This document shows, one piece after another, positions 52,692 through 60,501 of a stretch of DNA of 64,000 nt (its first letter is position 1; the number at the start of each line of letters is the position of its first letter). This DNA is from Streptomyces actinomycinicus. GTDB lineage: Bacteria > Actinomycetota > Actinomycetes > Streptomycetales > Streptomycetaceae. The notes under the pieces are model-generated. The model was not told the origin of the DNA and made no database searches. It saw only the letters and a program-made list of their open reading frames with translations. A program made the position numbers and the translations under genes. The DNA is taken from NCBI RefSeq assembly GCF_016741775.1, contig NZ_JAERRK010000015.1, positions 1 to 64,000 on the forward strand. Direction: 5' to 3'.

Positions 52692-53866
52692 AGCGACCGA
52701 TCAGCGCCGCCCGCACTATCAGCGCGGCGGTGAGCCTGCTGCTCGCCGGCGCCCTCGCGCTGCTGCCGGCCACCGCCGCCCGCGCCGACGGCATCCGCGC
52801 CCAGCAGTGGGCCCTGTCCGGCCTCCACCTGGAGGAGGCCTGGCGGACCACCAAGGGGCAGGGCGTCACGGTCGCCGTCCTGGACACCGGCGTCGACGCC
52901 GACCACCCGGACCTCGCCGGGAACGTCCTGCAGGCCAAGGACATGATCGGCTTCGGCGCCCGGCGCTACGACCGCACCTGGGCCCGGCACGGCACCGCCA
53001 TGGCCGGCATCATCGCGGGACACGGTCACGGCCCCGGCCACGGCGAAGGCGTGCTGGGGGTCGCCCCCGAGGCCCGCATCCTGCCCGTGCGGGTCATCCT
53101 GGAGGACGGCGACCCGGCCCGCACCAAAGCCCGCACCACCCGGGGCAACGCCCTCGCCGACGGCATCCGCTGGGCCGCCGACCACGGCGCCGACGTCATC
53201 AACCTCTCGCTGGGCGACGACTCCGACTCCGCGCACCCGGAGCCGAGCGAGGACGAGGCCGTGCAGTACGCCCTCAAGAAGGGCGTGGTCGTGGTGGCCT
53301 CCGCGGGCAACGGCGGCGACAAGGGCGACCACGTCTCGTACCCGGCGGCCTATCCCGGCGTCATCGCCGCCACCGCCGTCGACCGCTACGGCACCCGGGC
53401 CTCCTTCTCCACCCGCCGCTGGTACGCCGCGGTCAGCGCGCCCGGCGTGGACATCGTCATCGCCGACCCGGACCACGAGTACTACCAGGGCTGGGGCACG
53501 TCGGCCGCCTCCGCCTTCGTCTCCGGGGCGGCGGCGCTGATCAGGTCCGCGCACCCGGACCTGTCCCCGGCCCAGATCAAGAAACTCCTGGAGGACAGCG
53601 CGCGGGACGCCCCGGTGGGTGGCCGTGACGACTCCCGGGGCTTCGGCATGATCGACCCGGCGGCGGCCCTGAGGAAGGCGGCCCGCCTCACGCCCAAGGA
53701 ACTGCACTCCGCCTCGTACGGCGACAAGTACTTCGGCGCCGGCCCGGACACGGCCCGGGCCACCGGCGTTGCCTCCGACTGGGCGGCCCCGCTCGCCGGC
53801 GGCGCGGGCGGAGTCCTCCTGGTGGCCGGGGTGGTCCTCTGGCGGAGCCGCAGACGGTCGATCTGA
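52688..53866 (+). CDS. Mycosin-like (type VII secretion-associated) subtilisin-family serine protease
   Basis: 392 aa. Signal peptide 1-33, S8 catalytic triad D66 (VAVLDTGVD), H101 (RHGTAMAGI) and S272 (GTSAASAFVSG), then a C-terminal transmembrane helix (about 365-385) and a basic tail (RSRRRSI). This is the plan of mycosins (MycP), membrane-anchored proteases of ESX/type VII systems. The GTG overlaps the preceding stop codon. No esx or ecc gene is present in the window. Confidence 0.9.
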   Translation: MKRPISAARTISAAVSLLLAGALALLPATAARADGIRAQQWALSGLHLEEAWRTTKGQGVTVAVLDTGVDADHPDLAGNVLQAKDMIGFGARRYDRTWARHGTAMAGIIAGHGHGPGHGEGVLGVAPEARILPVRVILEDGDPARTKARTTRGNALADGIRWAADHGADVINLSLGDDSDSAHPEPSEDEAVQYALKKGVVVVASAGNGGDKGDHVSYPAAYPGVIAATAVDRYGTRASFSTRRWYAAVSAPGVDIVIADPDHEYYQGWGTSAASAFVSGAAALIRSAHPDLSPAQIKKLLEDSARDAPVGGRDDSRGFGMIDPAAALRKAARLTPKELHSASYGDKYFGAGPDTARATGVASDWAAPLAGGAGGVLLVAGVVLWRSRRRSI

Positions 53867-53940
53867 CCCGCCCCAGCCCCCGGACCGCTCAGCCCCTAAG
53901 GCGACGGCCCCGAAGGTGACGGCCCCGAGGTGACGGCCCC

Positions 53941-54060
53941 GAACCGCTCAGCCCCGAAGGTGACGGCCCCGGACCGCTCAGCCCCGGAGGCGACGGCCCC
54001 GGACCGCTCAGCCCCGGAGGCGACGGCCCCGAACCGCTCAGCCCCGAGGGTGACAGCCCC
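53941..54060. repeat. 30-bp tandem repeat, four copies, with degenerate flanks
   Basis: Copies start at 53941, 53971, 54001 and 54031, exactly 30 bp apart, with unit start ACCGCTCAGCCCC preceded by GGA or GAA. A fragment at 53880 and shorter GAAGGCGACGGCCCC-like units to about 54115 extend the array. It fills the convergent space between the protease and the beta-lactamase-fold gene. Confidence 0.92.
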
Positions 54061-54147
54061 GAAGGCGACGGTCCCGAAGGCGGCGGCCCCGGAGACGACG
54101 GCCCCGGAGGCGGCCGACTCGAAGCGTCCGGTCGCGGAAGCGATGGC

Positions 54148-54882
54148 TCACGTGGCGGTGAATGCCGCCAACGCCGCTCCCGCCGCCGCCTCCACCAGCG
54201 TGATGCCCTGCTCCAGGGTCCCGGTGCCCTTCGACAGCACCGCCACCAGGTAGCCGGTGCCGTCCACGGTCACCCGTCCGATGCTGTTCACGTCCCACAG
54301 CCCCGTCGTGCTACGCGGCAGCCACCCGTTCTTCAGCGCCCAGGAACCGCCCCGTGCGGCGGCCGAGACCCCCCACCGCTGGTCGGCCTCCACCCCCTCC
54401 ATCAGCCCCTGGACATACGCCCGCGAAGCAGCGCTCAGCTTCGAGTCCGCCCCGAACACCTGCCGCAGCAGCACCAGTTGGTCCGCGGCCGTGGTCTGCG
54501 TCAGCCCCCACAGCCCACCCTCGCCGCCGGAGGTCCCCGTCAGGCCGAAGCGCTCGTTCGCCGCGTCGAGCCCGGCCGCCCGTCCGATCGTGTGCCACAG
54601 CTCAGTCGCCGACGTGTTGTCGCTGTTCTCGATCATCTTCGTGGCGTACGCCTGCTCGGCCCCCGTCAGCCCCCGCCCCGCGTCCTGCGCCTGGAGCAGC
54701 AGCGCTGCCAGGATGTCGACCTTGACGATGCTTGCCGTGTCGAAGGCGGCGTCGCCGTACACCGCGCGTTCGCCGGAGACAGGCTCCAGCACCGCCACCG
54801 ACACCCCCGCACCCGACGGCACCGTCACCCCGGCCATCGCCGTGCTCAGCAGTGCGTCCCGGTCCGCAGCCGGCTCGGTCAC
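54148..54882 (-). CDS. Class A beta-lactamase-fold serine hydrolase without a visible signal peptide
   Basis: 244 aa. Active-site motifs: SxxK as SIVK (near residue 51), SDN (ENSDNTS) and, in place of KTG, KNGW (near 195). This is the beta-lactamase2 family arrangement. The GTG start leaves no hydrophobic leader, so it may act in the cytosol or the true start is further upstream. It need not hydrolyse beta-lactams. Repeats abut its 3' end. Confidence 0.82.
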   Translation of the reverse strand: MTEPAADRDALLSTAMAGVTVPSGAGVSVAVLEPVSGERAVYGDAAFDTASIVKVDILAALLLQAQDAGRGLTGAEQAYATKMIENSDNTSATELWHTIGRAAGLDAANERFGLTGTSGGEGGLWGLTQTTAADQLVLLRQVFGADSKLSAASRAYVQGLMEGVEADQRWGVSAAARGGSWALKNGWLPRSTTGLWDVNSIGRVTVDGTGYLVAVLSKGTGTLEQGITLVEAAAGAALAAFTAT

Positions 54883-55153
54883 GGATGCCTCCTCACCCGC
54901 CCCGGCCGAGACGGAGGCCGAGGACGACGCCGCCGACGATACGGCCCCGGAGCGCGCCCGCTCTTCCCGTAGGCCCCGCAGCGCGCCCGCTCCTTCCCGT
55001 GGACCGTGCCGCCGGCCGTGACCCCGCCGACGGCGACGGGCGACGGCGGCGAGCGCCGCGCACAGGGCACGTCCGCGGACGAAGGCGTGTGGGCGGCCAC
55101 AGGGCGGGTCTGGGCCCGACCGGCCCCACGCCGGGGCGGCCGCTTCCCCCCTA
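54883..55153. other. Divergent intergenic region without a gene
   Basis: About 270 bp between the beta-lactamase-fold gene and the SseB gene. Open frames here have no recognisable product. No promoter for the minus-strand gene is clear. Confidence 0.4.
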
Positions 55154-55159
55154 TAGGGT
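55154..55159 (+). promoter_or_regulatory. -10 box of a probable leaderless sseB-type transcript
   Basis: TAGGGT ends 7 nt before the GTG start at 55167, with no Shine-Dalgarno between. Confidence 0.45.
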
Positions 55160-55166
55160 CGTGACC

Positions 55167-55898
55167 GTGGCGAACAAGAACATTCCCGACCCCGGCTTCT
55201 CCGACGACGACGGCTCCGCCGATCCCCGGCTGAGCGCCGCGCTCGCCGGCTGGGCCGAGGACCGCAGCGCCCTCGGGCCCGTCCTGGCGGCGCTCAAGAG
55301 CGCCCGCCTGCTCGTCCCCGTCGTCGCCGTGGTCGGCGAGGTGGAGGAGGACGAGAACGGGCTGCGCCGCGAGAAGACCAGCGACATGGCCGTCCCCACC
55401 CTGAAGGCCGGCGACCGCACCGCGCTGCCCGCCTTCACCTCCACGGACTCCCTCGCCCGCTGGGATCCCGCGGCCCGCCCGGTGGCCGTACCGCTGCACC
55501 AGGCGCTGGAGGCAGCCGCGCACGAGAAGGCCGACACGGTCGTGCTCGACCTCGCCGGACCGGTGCCCTTCGAGCTGACCGGGCCCGCGCTGCTCGCCCT
55601 CGCCGAGGGCCGCACCAGCACCGACCCGCTCGCGGACCCGGCCGTCGTCGAGGCCGTCCGTACGGCGGTGGCGGCCGAGCCCGCCGTACTGCGCGCGCAC
55701 CTCGGGCCGGGGCAGGCCGACGGCACCCTCGCCCTCGTCCTCGACCCGGCCGCGGCGCCCGCCGAGGCCGCCCGCGCGGTCGCGCAGCGCCTGGCGGCCG
55801 ACGAAACACTGCGGGCCCGCCTGGTGCGCGGCCTCGACCTGGCACTGCTGCCGGCCGGGGTCACGCCTCCGGGCGAGCCCTTGTACGTGAAGGAGTAG
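55167..55898 (+). CDS. SseB N-terminal-domain protein
   Basis: 243 aa. The central region (LKSARLLVPVVAVVGEVEEDENGLRREKTSDMAVPTLKAGDRTALPAFTSTDSLARWDP) is the SseB_N domain, named for a secretion-associated protein but found widely in actinobacteria with unknown function. No signal peptide. The GTG start is set by family similarity (MANKNIPDPGF) and the adjacent -10. It is convergent with the DUF1844 gene, one base apart. Confidence 0.85.
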   Translation: MANKNIPDPGFSDDDGSADPRLSAALAGWAEDRSALGPVLAALKSARLLVPVVAVVGEVEEDENGLRREKTSDMAVPTLKAGDRTALPAFTSTDSLARWDPAARPVAVPLHQALEAAAHEKADTVVLDLAGPVPFELTGPALLALAEGRTSTDPLADPAVVEAVRTAVAAEPAVLRAHLGPGQADGTLALVLDPAAAPAEAARAVAQRLAADETLRARLVRGLDLALLPAGVTPPGEPLYVKE

Positions 55899-55899
55899 G

Positions 55900-56256
55900 T
55901 CAGCCGTAGACGGGTCCGGTGTACTTCTCACCGGGGCCCTGGCCCGGCTCGTCCGGGACGACCGACGCCTCGCGGAAGGCCAGCTGCAGCGACTTCAAGC
56001 CGTCGCGCAGCGGCGCCGCGTGGAAGGAGCTGACCTCGGTCGCGCTCGCGTCCAGGAGGCCGGCGAGCGCGGTGATCAGCTTGCGGGCCTCGTCCAGGTC
56101 CTTGTACTTGTCGCCCTCCTCGCTGAGCCCGAGCTTCACGGCGGAGGCGCTCATCAGGTTGACGGCGACCGTCACGATCACCTCGACGGCGGGGACCTCG
56201 GCGATGTCCCGGGTCATCGCGTCGAAGTCGGGGGACTCGGCAGGGGTGTCACTCAT
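55900..56256 (-). CDS. DUF1844 protein
   Basis: 118 aa. Helical DUF1844 core (DIAEVPAVEVIVTVAVNLMSASAVKLGLSEEG...DLDEARKLITALAGLLDA). Such proteins commonly sit beside infC in actinobacteria, as here. The ATG at 56256 follows a -10 box by 7 nt; ATG at 56268 overlaps that box and is unlikely. Function unknown. Confidence 0.87.
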   Translation of the reverse strand: MSDTPAESPDFDAMTRDIAEVPAVEVIVTVAVNLMSASAVKLGLSEEGDKYKDLDEARKLITALAGLLDASATEVSSFHAAPLRDGLKSLQLAFREASVVPDEPGQGPGEKYTGPVYG

Positions 56257-56263
56257 GCCCCAC

Positions 56264-56294
56264 ACCATAGGCGGTGCCGCCCGGCCCCCCTCAA
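56264..56294 (-). promoter_or_regulatory. Promoter of the DUF1844 gene (leaderless)
   Basis: On the minus strand: -35 TTGAGG (56289-56294), 19-nt spacer, -10 TATGGT (56264-56269), start codon 7 nt on. Confidence 0.55.
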
Positions 56295-56301
56295 TTAGCC
56301 C

Positions 56302-56324
56302 TTGTCAAGCGATCCTGGTAATCT
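56302..56324 (+). promoter_or_regulatory. infC operon promoter, with TTGTCA at the PafBC-type position
   Basis: The -10 TAATCT (56319-56324) is strong. TTGTCA (56302-56307) stands 11 nt before it, the RecA-NDp spacing, but is followed by agc rather than gtg. TTAGCC (56295-56300) at 18 nt could serve as an ordinary -35. The leader to infC is about 290 nt. Confidence 0.6.
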
Positions 56325-56488
56325 GGGAGACGACCGGCCGGACATTCATGTGCCCGGCCCACAAGTGGAGGCTCCGATCTCCCACCTGACCGCCCCCCGG
56401 GGCGGCGGGTCACCCGGTCAGGCGGCCACCATCGTTCCGTACGGACGATGGAGTCGCCCGAAAGTGCGCCCCGCGGCATCGCGGCGGT

Positions 56489-56538
56489 GCTCCGGTTGTG
56501 TTTTGGAGCCCCGCCTGTGATCGTCCGGGGCATTTTTT
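56489..56538 (+). promoter_or_regulatory. Attenuator-like structure in the infC leader
   Basis: A terminator hairpin GCCCCG (56508-56513) with CGGGGC (56526-56531) is followed by ATTTTTTG. An alternative stem GCTCC (56489-56493) with GGAGC (56505-56509) uses two bases of the terminator's left arm, so the two exclude each other. Confidence 0.65.
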
Positions 56539-56623
56539 GTGCTTCGGCGCGGTTAGGTCTTACGAACACAGACGTTACGCGGTTGTCCGCCAGACACTCG
56601 CGTGGTGCTACCGAGGAGGATCC

Positions 56624-57262
56624 ATCAGCGCCGAGCCCCGCATCAACGACCGGATTCGCGTTCCCGAGGTGCGACTTGTCGGTCCCAGTGGCGAGCAGGT
56701 GGGCATCGTCCCGCTCGCTAAGGCACTGGAGCTTGCGCAGGAGTACGACCTGGACCTGGTCGAGGTCGCGGCGAACGCCCGTCCGCCCGTCTGCAAGCTC
56801 ATGGACTACGGGAAGTTCAAGTACGAGTCGGCCATGAAGGCCCGTGAGGCGCGCAAGAACCAGGCGCACACGGTCATCAAGGAGATGAAGCTCCGGCCGA
56901 AGATCGACCCGCACGACTATGACACCAAGAAGGGTCACGTCGTCCGGTTCCTCAAGCAGGGCGACAAGGTCAAGATCACGATCATGTTCCGTGGTCGCGA
57001 GCAGTCCCGCCCCGAGCTGGGCTACCGACTGCTGCAGCGTCTCGCGGAGGACGTCCAGGACCTCGGTTTCGTGGAGTCGAACCCGAAGCAGGACGGCCGG
57101 AACATGATCATGGTTCTCGGTCCGCACAAGAAGAAGACCGAGGCGATGGCCGAGGCCCGTCAGGCGCAGGAGGCCCGCAAGGCGGAGGCGAAGGCCAACC
57201 CCGGTCGCTCGCAGAACCCCGCCGAGGCCGAGGCGTCCGCCGAGGAACCTGCCGAGGCGTGA
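56624..57262 (+). CDS. infC: Translation initiation factor IF-3 (AUC start codon)
   Basis: 212 aa. The IF3 N-domain (RINDRIRVPEVRLVGPSGEQVGIV), linker helix and C-domain (KIDPHDYDTKKGHVVRFLKQGDKVKITIMFRGRE) are complete, with an Ala/Glu-rich tail. The reading frame has no ATG, GTG or TTG between 56498 and residue ~57 of the mature factor except far upstream inside the terminator hairpin. GAGGAGG sits just before ATC at 56624, giving the conserved (start)-SAEPRINDRI. IF3 rejects non-AUG starts, so this is the known autoregulation. It is followed by rpmI and rplT. Confidence 0.93.
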   Translation: MSAEPRINDRIRVPEVRLVGPSGEQVGIVPLAKALELAQEYDLDLVEVAANARPPVCKLMDYGKFKYESAMKAREARKNQAHTVIKEMKLRPKIDPHDYDTKKGHVVRFLKQGDKVKITIMFRGREQSRPELGYRLLQRLAEDVQDLGFVESNPKQDGRNMIMVLGPHKKKTEAMAEARQAQEARKAEAKANPGRSQNPAEAEASAEEPAEA

Positions 57263-57310
57263 TCCCGGGGGACATCCGTCCCCGAGGATGTAACCGAAAC
57301 AAGAGAGCGA

Positions 57311-57350
57311 CGCTCCACCGTGCCCGGTTCCAGGACCGGGCACCGGAGCG
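57311..57350 (+). promoter_or_regulatory. Long intergenic hairpin between infC and rpmI
   Basis: Outer stem CGCTCC (57311-57316) with GGAGCG (57345-57350), inner stem GTGCCCGGT (57320-57328) with ACCGGGCAC (57335-57343). No T-run follows, so it is more likely an RNA processing or L20-binding site than a terminator. Confidence 0.55.
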
Positions 57351-57375
57351 CCACCGACGAGGAGAGAACGGCGCT

Positions 57376-57570
57376 ATGCCGAAGAACAAGTCGCACAGCG
57401 GTGCCAGCAAGCGCTTCAAGGTCACCGGCTCCGGCAAGGTGCTCCGTGAGCGCGCCGGCAAGCGCCACCTGCTCGAGCACAAGTCGTCCCGTGTCACGCG
57501 TCGCCTCACCGGCAACGCCGAGATGGCCCCGGGCGACGCCGCGAAGATCAAGAAGCTTCTCGGCAAGTGA
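57376..57570 (+). CDS. rpmI: 50S ribosomal protein L35
   Basis: 64 aa, basic, full length: MPKNKSHSGASKRFKVTGSG...KHKSSRVTRR-like core and KIKKLLGK end. The ATG follows GAGGAGAGAACGG. It is between infC and rplT in the standard order. Confidence 0.98.
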   Translation: MPKNKSHSGASKRFKVTGSGKVLRERAGKRHLLEHKSSRVTRRLTGNAEMAPGDAAKIKKLLGK

Positions 57571-57630
57571 CGTAGCGGCGCTCGCCATCCACTGAGCGCC
57601 GTACGCCAGGACCGGGACCCAGTCGTTTCC

Positions 57631-57656
57631 GGGTCGTGTGAGTACACCCACGACCC
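57631..57656 (+). promoter_or_regulatory. Hairpin between rpmI and rplT
   Basis: GGGTCGTG (57631-57638) pairs with CACGACCC (57649-57656), 10-nt loop, ending about 9 nt before AAGGAG, so it could affect rplT translation. Confidence 0.5.
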
Positions 57657-57675
57657 CGCTACAAGGAGTTAACAA

Positions 57676-58059
57676 GTGGCACGCGTCAAGCGGGCAGTCA
57701 ACGCCCACAAGAAGCGCCGGGCGATCCTCGAGCAGGCCTCCGGCTACCGCGGTCAGCGTTCGCGCCTGTACCGCAAGGCCAAGGAGCAGGTCACCCACTC
57801 GCTGGTCTACAACTACAACGACCGCAAGAAGCGCAAGGGCGACTTCCGTCAGCTGTGGATCCAGCGCATCAACGCCGCTGCCCGCGCCAACGGCATCACC
57901 TACAACCGCTTCATCCAGGGTCTGAAGGCCGCGAACGTCGAGGTCGACCGCAAGATCCTGGCCGAGCTGGCCGTCAACGACGCGGGCGCCTTCGCGGCGC
58001 TGGTCGAGGTCGCGCAGAAGGCGCTGCCGTCGGACGTCAACGCCCCCAAGGCTGCGTGA
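57676..58059 (+). CDS. rplT: 50S ribosomal protein L20
   Basis: 127 aa, full length (MARVKRAVNAHKKRRAILEQ...NRKILAELAVND-type core). L20 is the autoregulator of the infC-rpmI-rplT operon in other bacteria. The start GTG at 57676 has AAGGAG 9 nt upstream. It is followed by a terminator. Confidence 0.98.
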   Translation: MARVKRAVNAHKKRRAILEQASGYRGQRSRLYRKAKEQVTHSLVYNYNDRKKRKGDFRQLWIQRINAAARANGITYNRFIQGLKAANVEVDRKILAELAVNDAGAFAALVEVAQKALPSDVNAPKAA

Positions 58060-58090
58060 CGCTGCGCTGGCTTTGAGCCGACGTGACCGA

Positions 58091-58125
58091 AGGACCCGCA
58101 GGCTGTATGGCTTGCGGGTCCTGTC
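58091..58125 (+). terminator. Terminator of the infC-rpmI-rplT operon
   Basis: A 10-bp stem, AGGACCCGCA (58091-58100) with TGCGGGTCCT (58113-58122), followed by GTCGTTG. Confidence 0.9.
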
Positions 58126-58160
58126 GTTGCCCCGGCGGTCCGGCCGCCGGCCGGCTGCCG

Positions 58161-58246
58161 GTGCGTCGTGGCCGTTCGCGCAGTTCCCCGCGCCCCTTTC
58201 GGGTGCGTCGTGGCCGGTCGCGGAGTTCCCCGCGCCCCTTCGGGGC
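58161..58246. repeat. Dispersed GCGCAGTTCCCCGCGCCCC-type repeat, two copies
   Basis: 42-bp units at 58161 and 58203 share GTGCGTCGTGGCC and AGTTCCCCGCGCCCC. The core is the reverse complement of the repeats at 42393-42573. No gene is in 58126-58296. Confidence 0.85.
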
Positions 58247-58296
58247 GGCAGTCCCGTCGGCGTCATGAAGAGAAGACTCCCCTGAAGGTGAAGAGC

Positions 58297-59157
<861 letters not shown>

Positions 59158-59163
59158 TAGGCT
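59158..59163 (+). promoter_or_regulatory. -10 box of the orphan kinase gene
   Basis: TAGGCT follows directly on the methyltransferase stop codon and would give a leader of about 37 nt. The -35 is not clear. Confidence 0.35.
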
Positions 59164-59207
59164 GACCAGCTCGGGGCCCTGCGCCGTCTGAGAGGTGGGG
59201 TACGGGG

Positions 59208-60344
59208 ATGAGTGTGGCCGGCACAAGCACCACGCCGGAGGGACGGGACATGCAGTGCACACCCGCGCCGGGACAGGGCGAGCCCGGCCTCGCCGTCGAC
59301 CCCGACGAGCTGCCCGACGGCCTCGTCGTCGCCGACGCGCACGGCCGCGTGGTCTGCTTCAACGCCGCCGCCGCCCGCATCACCGCCGTACGGCCCGCGG
59401 AAGCCCTCGGACAGTCCCTGGAGAAGGCGCTGCCGTTAGAGGATCTCGAGGGGCGCCGCTGGTGGCAGCTCACCGACCCCTACGGCGGGCTCGCCATCCG
59501 CAAGCGGCAGCCCGAGCGCAACCTGCTGCTGCCCGGCGGCCGGGAGGTCCTCGTCTCCGCCCGCTACGTGCGCGACGAGCCGTTGGGGCCGGTGCGGCGC
59601 GTCGCCGTCTCCGTGCGGGACACCGAGGCCCGCCGCCGCACCGAGCGCAGCCACGCCGAGCTGATCGCCACCGTCGCGCACGAGCTGCGCTCCCCGCTGA
59701 CCTCCGTGAAGGGCTTCACCGCCACCCTCCTCGCCAAGTGGGAACGCTTCACCGACGACCAGAAGCGCCTCATGCTGGAGACCGTGGACGCCGACGCCGA
59801 CCGCGTCACCCGGCTCATCGCCGAGCTGCTCGACATCTCCCGGATCGATTCCGGACGGCTGGAGGTGCGCCGCCAGCCCGTCGACATCGGAGCCGCCGTC
59901 TCCCGGCACATCCAGGCCTACGTCGCCGCCGGCCAGCGCGCCGACCGCTTCCTGCTCCGCATCGAGCAGCCGCTGCCCGACCTGTGGGCCGACCCCGACA
60001 AGATCGACCAGGTCCTCAGCAACCTCATCGAAAATGCCGTGCGGCACGGCGAGGGAACCGTCACCATTGACGTCACGCCCTCGGCGTCCCCGCGCGAGGG
60101 CGAGGAAACCGGCACGTCGGTCACGGTGAGCGACGAGGGGCCCGGCATCCCGGAGGAGTCCATGAACCGCGTCTTCACCCGCTTCTGGCGGGGCAGCAAG
60201 CGCGGCGGCACCGGTCTCGGGCTGTACATCGTCAAAGGCATCGTGGAGGCCCACGGCGGCACCATCACCGTCGGCCGCGCCCCCGAAGGCGGCGCCGAGT
60301 TCCGGTTTACGCTGCCCGTGAGCGCGCCGGCGTATCTCGCCTAG
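59208..60344 (+). CDS. Soluble PAS-domain sensor histidine kinase (orphan) with a TTA codon
   Basis: 378 aa, no transmembrane helix. A PAS domain covers about 30-140, the HisKA phospho-acceptor is H158 (VAHELRSPLTSVKGF), and HATPase_c covers about 250-375 with the N-box NLIENAVRHG and G-boxes DEGPGIPEE and GTGLGLYIVKG. No response regulator is adjacent. Leu77 is encoded by TTA (59436-59438), the codon read only by the bldA tRNA in Streptomyces, so its synthesis may be limited to late growth. The ATG has GGGG upstream. Confidence 0.93.
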   Translation: MSVAGTSTTPEGRDMQCTPAPGQGEPGLAVDPDELPDGLVVADAHGRVVCFNAAAARITAVRPAEALGQSLEKALPLEDLEGRRWWQLTDPYGGLAIRKRQPERNLLLPGGREVLVSARYVRDEPLGPVRRVAVSVRDTEARRRTERSHAELIATVAHELRSPLTSVKGFTATLLAKWERFTDDQKRLMLETVDADADRVTRLIAELLDISRIDSGRLEVRRQPVDIGAAVSRHIQAYVAAGQRADRFLLRIEQPLPDLWADPDKIDQVLSNLIENAVRHGEGTVTIDVTPSASPREGEETGTSVTVSDEGPGIPEESMNRVFTRFWRGSKRGGTGLGLYIVKGIVEAHGGTITVGRAPEGGAEFRFTLPVSAPAYLA

Positions 60345-60501
60345 CGGCCCACGGGCCATTCGTCCACCCCCACCCCGTTAGACTCGGCCTTTGGCACCTT
60401 TGTGTCCTTCACACGGCCCGCGCAGAAGCCCGGCGAGTTTCTGGGAGTGCCTGAGTCGGTGACGGGGACCGTCCGCCAGCCAATCGGAAGCACGGGAAGA
60501 G

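Noticed and set aside
53930..54253. 107-codon plus-strand frame over the 30-bp repeats
   Set aside because: Its sequence is the translation of the repeat array plus the antisense of the beta-lactamase-fold gene; no ribosome-binding site.
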